Shown here one piece after another: positions 1 through 5,307 of a stretch of DNA of 5,439 nt (its first letter is position 1; the number at the start of each line of letters is the position of its first letter). Where the stretch lies: contig CALVAU010000169.1 of the NCBI GenBank assembly GCA_944325615.1, positions 1-5,439 of the forward strand. The letters run 5' to 3'. The notes beneath the pieces were generated by a model that saw only the letters and a list, made by a program, of their open reading frames with translations, was not told the DNA's origin and did no database searches. Position numbers and translations under genes: made by a program. This stretch comes from Candidatus Gastranaerophilales bacterium. Its GTDB lineage: Bacteria; Cyanobacteriota; Vampirovibrionia; Gastranaerophilales; Gastranaerophilaceae.

Positions 1-501
1 TATTAGTAAAGGAGTCATTATCCTCAAATGCTCAGCGGCAAGTCCTATCATTTCAGCAGAACCGTTTGATATTATCAGTCCCATAATTTCTTTCGGGAAA
101 ATAAATATCAATACTGACAACACCAAGAAAAACAATATCGTTGCTGTCATAAATGTAGAATATAATTTATTTACATTCTCTGAAGGCTTTTCAGATAACG
201 ATGGGATGAGTTTTGAAAAAATTGCAACGGTTGCACTGTGAAAAGGGCCGCCAACACCGCCTAACAAAATCAAAGACAGTGATGGGATTTGATAAGCATA
301 ATAATAAGCATCAGATACAAGAGTGGCACCGTAATAGTTTGCAATCACAACATCTCTGATAAATCCTATCAATTTACTTACAATCGTAACTACTGCAATA
401 AGCCAAGCTGCCTTTAGTACGCTTGTCCCTTTATCTTCAACTTTCTTTTCTGTTCCGTCTTCCATATCCTTAATCATCACCCTATTTAATTTTTCTACCA
501 T
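1..501 (-). CDS. murJ: Lipid II flippase MurJ (MviN family), N-terminal 167 residues, truncated by window edge
   Basis: MurJ is a polytopic inner-membrane protein of the MOP superfamily that moves the peptidoglycan precursor lipid II to the outer face of the membrane. The frame stays open from an ATG at 501 down to position 1. A charged N-terminal stretch of about 25 residues precedes the first membrane segment (residues 28-48). The MurJ hallmarks follow: 'SKLIGFIRD' (42-50), 'YYGA' (56-59), 'VSDA' (62-65) and 'YQIPS' (70-74). Further hydrophobic segments lie at about 76-95 and 117-136. Residues R49 and D64 match positions equivalent to E. coli R24 and D39. The E. coli 'LLRR' arginines are replaced by hydrophobic residues followed by 'LLGGVGGPFHSA' (79-90), which resembles cyanobacterial MurJ as I recall it. 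The ATG overlaps the end of the SpoIID gene by 7 nt (ATGGTAG) and has only a weak upstream SD (AAGTGAT), which suggests translational coupling. Later in-frame starts at residues 8, 9 and 13 are possible. The family assignment is firm; the exact start is less so. Confidence 0.9.
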   Translation of the reverse strand, partial: MVEKLNRVMIKDMEDGTEKKVEDKGTSVLKAAWLIAVVTIVSKLIGFIRDVVIANYYGATLVSDAYYYAYQIPSLSLILLGGVGGPFHSATVAIFSKLIPSLSEKPSENVNKLYSTFMTATILFFLVLSVLIFIFPKEIMGLIISNGSAEMIGLAAEHLRIMTPLLI

Positions 502-2252
502 ATATCACTTGTATTTTCACTTTTTACAAGTTCTATGAACAACCTTAATGCCTTTTTATTTCCTTCCTCTATCGGATATGAAAAAGTTATGGTATTCATC
601 CCTTTTTTCAAATATTTTGATATATCAATTCGGCAAATTCTGTTTGTCGGAAGAATTCCTTTACACAATTCAAACTTATATTCTTTACCGTTAATTTCAG
701 CAATCAAATTACTTACCAAATATTTATTATCAACAACGATTTCGGCATGCTTTTCGGGCACATAAAAAGCTTGAGTAATTACTCGCTGACTCTCATCAGC
801 TGAAAGTATTACCGGTTTTGTTCCAAGAGTAATCCCCGTATAATAATGCTGTAGAATTTTTTCATAAGGCAGTTTTAATTCACTCCCCATGAAACCTGCA
901 CCAAACTGACTCAACCCGACGCCATGCCCGTAGCCCCCGCCGAAAGCTTTTATTAATGTAAGTTTTCCATCTTCATCAAATTGAGGCTCAAATACAACAT
1001 TTGCACTCGGCAAAGCTTTACCGTCTTTAGTAATCAATCTTCTTATAACTAATTCTTTATAAACTTTATAAGTTCCGCTTGTCGTTACAATATCCAATTC
1101 TACAATTTTGCCTGACTCACCGCGTTTTTTTACATCTAATGAGAGGATATCTCCGAGTTTGTCACCCTTTTTGAAAGCAGGTTTTACAAACCCTGTCGCA
1201 GACTGCGCAACAAGAGTGTTTTCTAAAACTTTTCTTAACTCTTCAGGAGTCCATTCTCTTATCCATCTGAAATAAGGTGATCTGATATCATACGCATCAG
1301 GTGATGATTTATAAAATTCAGCAGCAGCCTCTTCATTATTTAAAGGAGCTTGACTCAAAATATCAGGCTTTGCTCTCAAATAAGGCTTGTCTTCTGACGG
1401 GAACTCTTTTGTCTTAGGATCAGAAAACGCATAGGAATAACTTTCAGTGTATCCGCCTGATGTTGAAGAATACAAAGCCAAAATCAAATCCCAGCCGTAT
1501 AATGCCACAACACCAGAAGTTTCTTCTACGGCCTTATCTGAAATTGAAGTTTCCGTATTCGCGCCGTAATAAACCTGACTTGCAACTGAATCTACAACAT
1601 CATAGTTTACTGAGGATTTTGTCCTTGGCGTAAGCACATAATTTCTCGCAGCAACACTTTGAGCTTTCAAGGCCTCGAGTCCAAACCTCACTGGCATTTC
1701 ATTCGGTACAACGCCTTTTAAATAATCTTCGACTTCAATCAAATTAACAAGATTAAACTTTTTATCATTCTTTTTCAATAACTGAAAAGCCCCGTGATAC
1801 AGAGCCTGTTTGCCTGCTCTTTTCAATCCGGTAACACCTAAAAGTCCGCCGTCACATGTAAATGTAACAGGACCTGAGACTTCATCAAGAATACTTCCTT
1901 CTGAATCAGAAATTGTGTACATGCCTGCATCATATGAAACTTTTACGTTTGAGTTTGCAGGGAATTTTGAAATCGGCATTCCGTCGTTATAAACTTGAAT
2001 TTCATCTGTACCGAAAATGGAAATTTCACTGTATTCATAACTTGAAAAGCCAGTCGTACTGATACCTACACGAACAACTTCTGAAGCAGGCTTCATTTTT
2101 GCAGCTCTAATTTCAGCTTCACGTGCAATTTTCATGGTTTCTGTCGGAATAAACGGTTGAAATGAAGCTGCAAAAGCTGATGTTGAAATACTGGCTAATA
2201 TTATTGAACACAAAAAAATTCTAAAATTCTTCATAAAACAATTATATGACAA
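495..2252 (-). CDS. Secreted SpoIID/LytB-domain protein (peptidoglycan glycosidase), 585 aa
   Basis: SpoIID-domain enzymes cleave the MurNAc-GlcNAc bond of peptidoglycan, typically on glycans already stripped of stem peptides. The N-terminus is a signal peptide: Lys-Asn-Phe-Arg, a hydrophobic core (residues 11-22), then 'SAFA' before Ala-Ser, with predicted cleavage near residue 28. The SpoIID core begins at 'VEDYLKGVVPNEMP' (174-187), where E185 matches the catalytic glutamate. It continues with 'EALKAQSVAARNYVL' (193-207), 'YSSTSGGYTES' (261-271) and the closing motif 'GYGHGVGLSQFGAG' (440-453). At 585 residues it is much longer than B. subtilis SpoIID (about 340). The extra length is an N-terminal beta-rich part (about 55-170), an insert (about 300-435) and a C-terminal beta-rich domain (about 478-585) with two cysteines, C530 and C540. 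The start given is a TTG with an AGGTGAT SD 9 nt upstream. An ATG at 2234 gives a cleaner signal peptide (579 aa) but has no SD. It follows the regulator gene by 3 nt and overlaps murJ by 7 nt. The role is probably wall remodelling during growth or division, not sporulation (inferred). Confidence 0.9.
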   Translation of the reverse strand: MSYNCFMKNFRIFLCSIILASISTSAFAASFQPFIPTETMKIAREAEIRAAKMKPASEVVRVGISTTGFSSYEYSEISIFGTDEIQVYNDGMPISKFPANSNVKVSYDAGMYTISDSEGSILDEVSGPVTFTCDGGLLGVTGLKRAGKQALYHGAFQLLKKNDKKFNLVNLIEVEDYLKGVVPNEMPVRFGLEALKAQSVAARNYVLTPRTKSSVNYDVVDSVASQVYYGANTETSISDKAVEETSGVVALYGWDLILALYSSTSGGYTESYSYAFSDPKTKEFPSEDKPYLRAKPDILSQAPLNNEEAAAEFYKSSPDAYDIRSPYFRWIREWTPEELRKVLENTLVAQSATGFVKPAFKKGDKLGDILSLDVKKRGESGKIVELDIVTTSGTYKVYKELVIRRLITKDGKALPSANVVFEPQFDEDGKLTLIKAFGGGYGHGVGLSQFGAGFMGSELKLPYEKILQHYYTGITLGTKPVILSADESQRVITQAFYVPEKHAEIVVDNKYLVSNLIAEINGKEYKFELCKGILPTNRICRIDISKYLKKGMNTITFSYPIEEGNKKALRLFIELVKSENTSDIW

Positions 2253-2255
2253 AAA

Positions 2256-2516
2256 TTATTCATCACCTACAGAAAATTTTTCAGGCAATTCTTTTTCCAA
2301 CTCTTTCATAAATTCAGAAATTGACAAACCGAATGCTTCTGCGAGTTTGAAAAGAGTCGTAAGCTGCGGATCTTTTACTGCTCTTTCAAGATCACTCAAA
2401 ACCGATGATGGGATGTCATACTCCGCACCAAGCATAAATTGACTTTTATTTCCACGCAAACGTTTTACGGTTTTTGCAATTGCGTTAAATATCATTTTCT
2501 TTTTAACATCTTGCAT
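2256..2516 (-). CDS. XRE-family helix-turn-helix transcriptional regulator, 86 aa
   Basis: This is a small DNA-binding protein made of a single Cro/C1-type helix-turn-helix fold. It runs from a basic first helix ('AIAKTVKRLRGNKSQ', residues 12-26) through the turn and recognition helix region ('AEYDIPSSVLSDLERAVKDP', 31-50) to the closing helices ('LTTLFKLAEAFGLSISEFM', 52-70). A short acidic tail (residues 72-86) follows, with no sensor or enzymatic domain. Such stand-alone XRE proteins usually bind palindromic operators as dimers and often repress their own promoter. It is the first gene of an operon with the SpoIID-domain gene (3 nt downstream) and murJ, and it diverges from a prepilin gene across an 18-bp perfect palindrome, its most plausible target. 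No clear SD precedes the ATG. A -10-like element lies so close that the transcript may be nearly leaderless. A second ATG at codon 8 is an alternative start. No toxin gene is adjacent, so an antitoxin role is unlikely. Confidence 0.85.
   Translation of the reverse strand: MQDVKKKMIFNAIAKTVKRLRGNKSQFMLGAEYDIPSSVLSDLERAVKDPQLTTLFKLAEAFGLSISEFMKELEKELPEKFSVGDE
2262..2268 (-). promoter_or_regulatory. Probable ribosome binding site of the SpoIID-domain gene, inside the end of the regulator gene
   Basis: The minus-strand sequence AGGTGAT lies in the last codons of the XRE regulator gene. It ends 9 nt before a TTG codon at 2252 and 27 nt before the first ATG at 2234. The spacing favours the TTG as initiator and implies that ribosomes finishing the regulator could reinitiate directly. 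The match to the SD consensus is only partial. Confidence 0.45.
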
Positions 2517-2531
2517 ATTTTTAATTTTGAA

Positions 2532-2537
2532 TATAAT
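2532..2537 (+). promoter_or_regulatory. Candidate -10 box for the prepilin-like gene
   Basis: A perfect TATAAT lies 46 nt upstream of the chosen prepilin ATG. A partial -35 (TTGCAT, 2511-2516) sits 15 bp upstream, which is short. Transcription would start around 2544, just before the palindrome, so a protein bound to the palindrome would block the start of this transcript. The element overlaps the -10 proposed for the opposite strand. Confidence 0.35.
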
Positions 2538-2540
2538 ATA
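2533..2540 (-). promoter_or_regulatory. Candidate -10 region for the regulator-SpoIID-murJ operon
   Basis: On the minus strand the spacer reads TATATTAT here, which gives overlapping -10-like hexamers (TATATT, TATTAT) about 17-19 nt before the regulator ATG at 2516. The matching -35 position would fall within the palindrome at 2550-2567 and is not consensus-like. A promoter of this form would give a very short 5' leader, consistent with the absence of an SD. AT-rich DNA makes chance matches likely. Confidence 0.3.
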
Positions 2541-2549
2541 TTCAATATC

Positions 2550-2567
2550 CTATCGCGTACGCGATAG
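2550..2567. promoter_or_regulatory. Perfect 18-bp palindrome, candidate operator between divergent genes
   Basis: CTATCGCGTACGCGATAG is identical to its reverse complement over all 18 bases. The symmetry breaks at the flanking bases (C at 2549, T at 2568). It is a GC-rich island (10 of 18) in very AT-rich spacer DNA, which argues against chance. It lies 34 bp from the regulator start and 17 bp from the prepilin start. Length and symmetry fit a site for a homodimeric helix-turn-helix protein, and the adjacent XRE regulator is the obvious candidate. In prepilin mRNA it could also form a hairpin with a 7-bp stem and a GUAC loop. The palindrome is directly visible; its function is inferred. Confidence 0.65.
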
Positions 2568-2573
2568 TAAGAT

Positions 2574-2578
2574 GGAGG
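2574..2578 (+). promoter_or_regulatory. Ribosome binding site that fixes the prepilin start
   Basis: GGAGG ends 5 nt before the ATG at 2584. In-frame starts further upstream (ATG at 2572, TTG at 2527) are rejected because the SD overlaps or follows them and because they would place extra residues before the short leader peptide typical of prepilins. Confidence 0.85.
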
Positions 2579-2583
2579 ATAGT

Positions 2584-3243
2584 ATGAATTTGAAGAAAGC
2601 TTTCACTATGGCTGAAGTGTTAATTACACTTGGAGTAATTGGGATTGTTGCAGCTATGACATTGCCTAATCTAATTGCACGCCACCGTTCAAAAGTTCTT
2701 GAAGCTCAATTTTTAAAACGTTACAATGAAGTATCTCAAGCTCTTTTAATGATTAGTCGAGAAGAAATTCCTATTTACGGGAATTTATATGGACGGACAC
2801 TCCAACCTTATTTATCTACACAATTCAAGGGAGCAAAAGGAGGAGACTATCCTTTTTGGGGGTCCCCTGATGTGCAAAAAAGATTATTCGGATTTGAATT
2901 ACCTATATATAAAACATTTGATAAATCTCAAAATTTTGATTTAGGAATTATGGATGATGGTTATGTAATTGTAAATAAAGAATTTTTTATATTTATGAAT
3001 TCAGACGGAAACAGCACTACTAATATCCAAATTATAGTTGATATTAATGGTCTGCAAAATCCAAATATTGTAGGCTATGATGTTTTTATTTTTGAACTTG
3101 ACAAAAATGATAGCTTAAAATCAAGACAAAACATCAGCAAAACACTCTGCTCAGCAACATTAAGCAGTAATACCAAAAATGGTAGTTATTGCAGTGTATA
3201 TGCAATGACAGACAAAAATTATTTTAAAAATCTTAATTGGTAA
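2584..3243 (+). CDS. Prepilin-type (type II secretion/type IV pilin-like) protein, 219 aa
   Basis: The protein starts with a short basic leader 'MNLKKA', followed by 'FTMAEVLITLGVIGIVAAMT', the class III signal recognised by a prepilin peptidase. Cleavage is expected before F7 and leaves an N-methylated Phe. E11 is the mature +5 glutamate needed for filament assembly, and the hydrophobic helix covers residues 7-27. The residue before the cut is Ala rather than the usual Gly. Next come a basic helix ('RHRSKVLEAQFLKRYNEVSQ', 33-52), a globular domain, the segment 'DINGLQNPNIVGYDVFIFEL' (153-172) and a tail with two cysteines (C189, C203) that could form a disulfide. I recall this overall architecture from many paralogous 'type II secretion system protein' entries in Gastranaerophilales. 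Its specific role (minor pseudopilin, adhesin or secreted cargo) cannot be told from sequence. The gene stands alone, divergent from the XRE regulator and convergent with cysS, with no other pilus or secretion gene in the window. Confidence 0.85.
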   Translation: MNLKKAFTMAEVLITLGVIGIVAAMTLPNLIARHRSKVLEAQFLKRYNEVSQALLMISREEIPIYGNLYGRTLQPYLSTQFKGAKGGDYPFWGSPDVQKRLFGFELPIYKTFDKSQNFDLGIMDDGYVIVNKEFFIFMNSDGNSTTNIQIIVDINGLQNPNIVGYDVFIFELDKNDSLKSRQNISKTLCSATLSSNTKNGSYCSVYAMTDKNYFKNLNW

Positions 3244-3249
3244 CAAAAA

Positions 3250-4623
3250 CTATTTTAGTTCCCAAGTTGTACCTTCTTTTGTATCTTTCAATACAATTCC
3301 TTCTTCGTCAAAAGCTACACGAATTTTATCTGCAACTGTCCAGTTTTTTTCTTCTCTTGCTTTTTTGCGGTAGATAAGGATTTCATCCATTGAATTGAAT
3401 GTTTCACCTAATTTTTCAGAAATTCTTGCAACAACTTCTTTCAATTCATCATCAGACAAGGTAGCTTTTTCAAAACTAAAACCTAGAGTATCAGCTAATT
3501 TATACAAAACTGTGAAAGCTCCTACTTCACCCTTATTCGCTTTATTTGCAAGTTCAAATAACACAGCCAAAGCTCTTGATGTATTCAAATCGTCATCCAT
3601 TGCATTTACAAATTCTTTGTATTCATCAGTCTGAGTAATATCCAAACTTTCATCTAAAGGTGTTCGTTTTGCATTCAGCATTCTTTTCACACCTGCTTGA
3701 GCCGATGATAAAGCTTCATCAGAAAACTCAACAGGCATTCTGTAATGGTTTGTCAAAATGAAAAATCTTATTGTATTTGCATCATATTTTTTAAGCAAAT
3801 CATCTATTGTCAAAAAGTTTCCTAAGGATTTTGACATTTTTTCTTTGTTTATCGTAACAAAACCATTGTGCAACCAATAATTTACAAATCTGCAGCCGTT
3901 TGCACATTCAGATTGCGCAATTTCGTTTTCGTGGTGCGGGAATATCAAATCTGCTCCGCCTGCGTGAATATCTATTGTTTTCCCAAGATATTTTCTGCTC
4001 ATTGCCGAACACTCAATATGCCATCCCGCACGGCCAACACCCCAAGGGCTTTTGTATCCGAACTTTTCATCTTTTTTCCACAACGCAAAGTCAAGCGGAT
4101 CTTCCTTTTTGTCGCCAACTTCTATTCTTGCACCGCTTTCAAGCTGGTCAATCGGCTGTTTTGAAAGGTAACCGTATTGAGGGAATTTTTTAACTCTGAA
4201 ATATACATCTCCGTCAACTTCATAAGCATAGCCTTTATTTATCAAGTCTTTAACCATACCAATCATTTCACCTAAGGTTTTTGTCGCAAAAGGTTCAATG
4301 TCAGGTTTTAGAGTATTCAATGCTTTCATTGAATTTTCAAACTGCTTATACCAAAATTGTGAAACTTCTTCTGGAGTTTTATTTTCTTTTTCGGCTTTCT
4401 TCAAAATCTTATCATCTACGTCAGTCACGTTTCTGCAATAAGTAACCTCATAGCCTTTGAATTTTAGATATCTGTATAAAACATCCCATGTAATATAACA
4501 TCTTGCGTGTCCTAAATGCGCGTAATCATATACGGTAGGACCGCATACGTACATTTTGACTTTATTTTCTTCAATAGGTTTAAACTCTTCAATCTTGTTT
4601 GTGTATGAATTATGTAATTTCAT
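3250..4623 (-). CDS. cysS: Cysteinyl-tRNA synthetase (CysRS), 457 aa
   Basis: This cytoplasmic class I aminoacyl-tRNA synthetase joins cysteine to tRNA-Cys using ATP. The ATP-binding HIGH signature appears as 'HLGH' (residues 36-39) after 'YVCGPTVYD' (25-33). The KMSKS loop is present as 'KMSKS' at 262-266. The four zinc ligands that select cysteine are all in place: C27, C205 ('WHIECSAMS'), H230 and E234 (both in 'FPHHENE', 228-234). A DALR-type helical domain (about 300-400) and a short C-terminal anticodon-recognition part follow. The length is close to the E. coli enzyme (461), so the gene looks complete and functional. The ATG is preceded by GAGGG with 8 nt spacing. The gene is transcribed alone here: its 3' end lies 6 nt from the convergent prepilin stop, and its 5' end faces the divergent 177-aa gene. 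It shows no T-box or other long leader. Confidence 0.98.
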   Translation of the reverse strand: MKLHNSYTNKIEEFKPIEENKVKMYVCGPTVYDYAHLGHARCYITWDVLYRYLKFKGYEVTYCRNVTDVDDKILKKAEKENKTPEEVSQFWYKQFENSMKALNTLKPDIEPFATKTLGEMIGMVKDLINKGYAYEVDGDVYFRVKKFPQYGYLSKQPIDQLESGARIEVGDKKEDPLDFALWKKDEKFGYKSPWGVGRAGWHIECSAMSRKYLGKTIDIHAGGADLIFPHHENEIAQSECANGCRFVNYWLHNGFVTINKEKMSKSLGNFLTIDDLLKKYDANTIRFFILTNHYRMPVEFSDEALSSAQAGVKRMLNAKRTPLDESLDITQTDEYKEFVNAMDDDLNTSRALAVLFELANKANKGEVGAFTVLYKLADTLGFSFEKATLSDDELKEVVARISEKLGETFNSMDEILIYRKKAREEKNWTVADKIRVAFDEEGIVLKDTKEGTTWELK

Positions 4624-4631
4624 TTATCAAT

Positions 4632-4636
4632 CCCTC
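4632..4636 (-). promoter_or_regulatory. Ribosome binding site of cysS
   Basis: GAGGG on the minus strand ends 8 nt before the cysS ATG at 4623, a normal spacing. It confirms the start, which also matches the expected N-terminus 'MKLHNSYT' ahead of the first catalytic motif. Confidence 0.75.
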
Positions 4637-4699
4637 TGTTATATTACCTGTAATCAAATTCTACAACAAAAAAAATATGATGTTAATTATTGTAAAGCA

Positions 4700-4730
4700 T
4701 TTATAAAATTTTAGCAATTTGGTATGTCAA
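4700..4730 (-). promoter_or_regulatory. Candidate cysS promoter
   Basis: On the minus strand a perfect -35 TTGACA (4730-4725) is followed by TATAAA (4705-4700) as a -10. The spacer of 19 bp is longer than the ideal 17. Transcription would start near 4693 and give a leader of about 70 nt. No riboswitch or attenuator fold is evident in that leader. A 12-bp inverted repeat, ATTAC-CT-GTAAT, lies at 4643-4654, but it is too short to interpret. Confidence 0.4.
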
Positions 4731-4758
4731 AATTATTTATTAAATATATAAGAAAAAC

Positions 4759-4763
4759 GAGGT
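4759..4763 (+). promoter_or_regulatory. Ribosome binding site of the 177-aa gene
   Basis: GAGGT ends 6 nt before the ATG at 4770. This good SD in an otherwise A/T spacer supports both the chosen start and the reality of the unrecognised gene. Confidence 0.75.
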
Positions 4764-4769
4764 ATTATT

Positions 4770-5303
4770 ATGACAATTAATGAAGTGAACGGTGCTGGAC
4801 AACCACAAAACGGTTACACAAAAGTTAAAGTAACCGACAAAGATTCAGGCAAAAGTTTTGTTATCGACTTTAGAAACGCCAAAGTAAAAGGTAATCAAGC
4901 TGAATGGACTATCAAAGACGGAAAAGTTTTCGACAAAAACGGAAATACAATTGAAAACAACGAGCTTGAAGTAACAAGATACCAAGCAGCCTTAATCAAA
5001 GCTGCAGCCGAAGGTGATGAAAACGGCAAAAAGTTAGACAGCAAAGATCTTATCGGCAGTATGTATGGCAAAAAAGCTGAAGAAGAATTACAAAAAGCTA
5101 ATTCAGAATACCATATTGCTAAAGATAATATGAATGTTCCAGCAGCACAATTTGGCGATGCCGATGCGATGGAACACGGAACAATTTATGCAAATGTGGT
5201 CAATGCTAAAGGTGAAAAAGGTCATTTAGAAATTCAATTCTTAAACGAAGAACAAGCTCCTGCAAAACAGGAAGAAAAAGCTTGGTATGAATTTTGGAAA
5301 TAA
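4770..5303 (+). CDS. Hypothetical hydrophilic protein, 177 aa, family not recognised
   Basis: I do not recognise this protein. It has no signal peptide, no membrane segment and no cysteine, and it is rich in Lys, Glu, Asp and Asn, so it is probably a soluble cytoplasmic protein. The N-terminal part (about 16-70) looks beta-rich ('KVKVTDKDSGKSFVIDF', 18-34; 'WTIKDGKVFDKNGNTI', 46-61). A helical middle part follows (about 69-118), containing 'GDENGKKLDSKDL' (82-94). This resembles a dockerin/EF-hand calcium loop but is one residue short of the standard spacing. A second beta-like segment (138-158, 'VVNAKGEKGHLEIQF') loosely echoes the first. The end is an acidic linker and an aromatic tail 'WYEFWK'. 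A good SD, uninterrupted length and an ordinary amino-acid composition support a real gene. It is divergent from cysS and converges on the M14 fragment 4 nt away, so it is probably monocistronic. Confidence 0.8.
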   Translation: MTINEVNGAGQPQNGYTKVKVTDKDSGKSFVIDFRNAKVKGNQAEWTIKDGKVFDKNGNTIENNELEVTRYQAALIKAAAEGDENGKKLDSKDLIGSMYGKKAEEELQKANSEYHIAKDNMNVPAAQFGDADAMEHGTIYANVVNAKGEKGHLEIQFLNEEQAPAKQEEKAWYEFWK

Positions 5304-5307
5304 TTTT

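Larger units (their letters stand above)
4624..4769. other. 146-bp divergent intergenic spacer
   Basis: This AT-rich spacer separates cysS (minus) from the 177-aa gene (plus) and must hold promoters for both. The cysS promoter candidate is listed separately. For the plus-strand gene only loose matches are seen, for example TATATA at 4745-4750 without a convincing -35. I see no RNA gene, repeat array or terminator hairpin here. Confidence 0.6.

Noticed and set aside
535..765. Plus-strand open frame of 76 codons
   Set aside because: It is antisense to the well-supported SpoIID-domain gene, has no SD and encodes no recognisable protein.
1810..1992. Plus-strand open frame of 60 codons
   Set aside because: It is antisense to the SpoIID-domain gene and is a by-product of that gene's codon pattern.
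2256..2516. Antitoxin of a toxin-antitoxin pair
   Set aside because: The neighbouring genes are a secreted wall enzyme and a pilin-like gene. No small toxin gene is adjacent on either side.
2527..2583. In-frame upstream extension of the prepilin gene (TTG at 2527 or ATG at 2572)
   Set aside because: It would run through the palindrome and promoter zone. The strong GGAGG at 2574-2578 serves the ATG at 2584, which gives the normal short prepilin leader.
3244..3262. Possible terminator at the prepilin-cysS convergence (AACTA-TTT-TAGTT)
   Set aside because: The stem has only 5 mostly A/T pairs and no following T-run, so it is too weak to call.
3395..4193. Plus-strand open frames opposite cysS
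   Set aside because: All lie inside the intact cysS coding sequence, overlap each other in different frames and show no domain or SD.
4643..4654. Inverted repeat ATTAC-CT-GTAAT in the cysS leader
   Set aside because: The arms are 5 bp and AT-rich, which is expected by chance here, and there is no partner regulator nearby.
4624..4700. T-box or other cysteine-responsive leader upstream of cysS
   Set aside because: The leader would be only about 70 nt, with no T-box consensus, specifier stem or terminator visible.
5013..5051. True dockerin/EF-hand domain in the 177-aa protein
   Set aside because: The single loop is one residue short of the canonical spacing, there is no second repeat, and the protein lacks an export signal. 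It is kept only as a resemblance.
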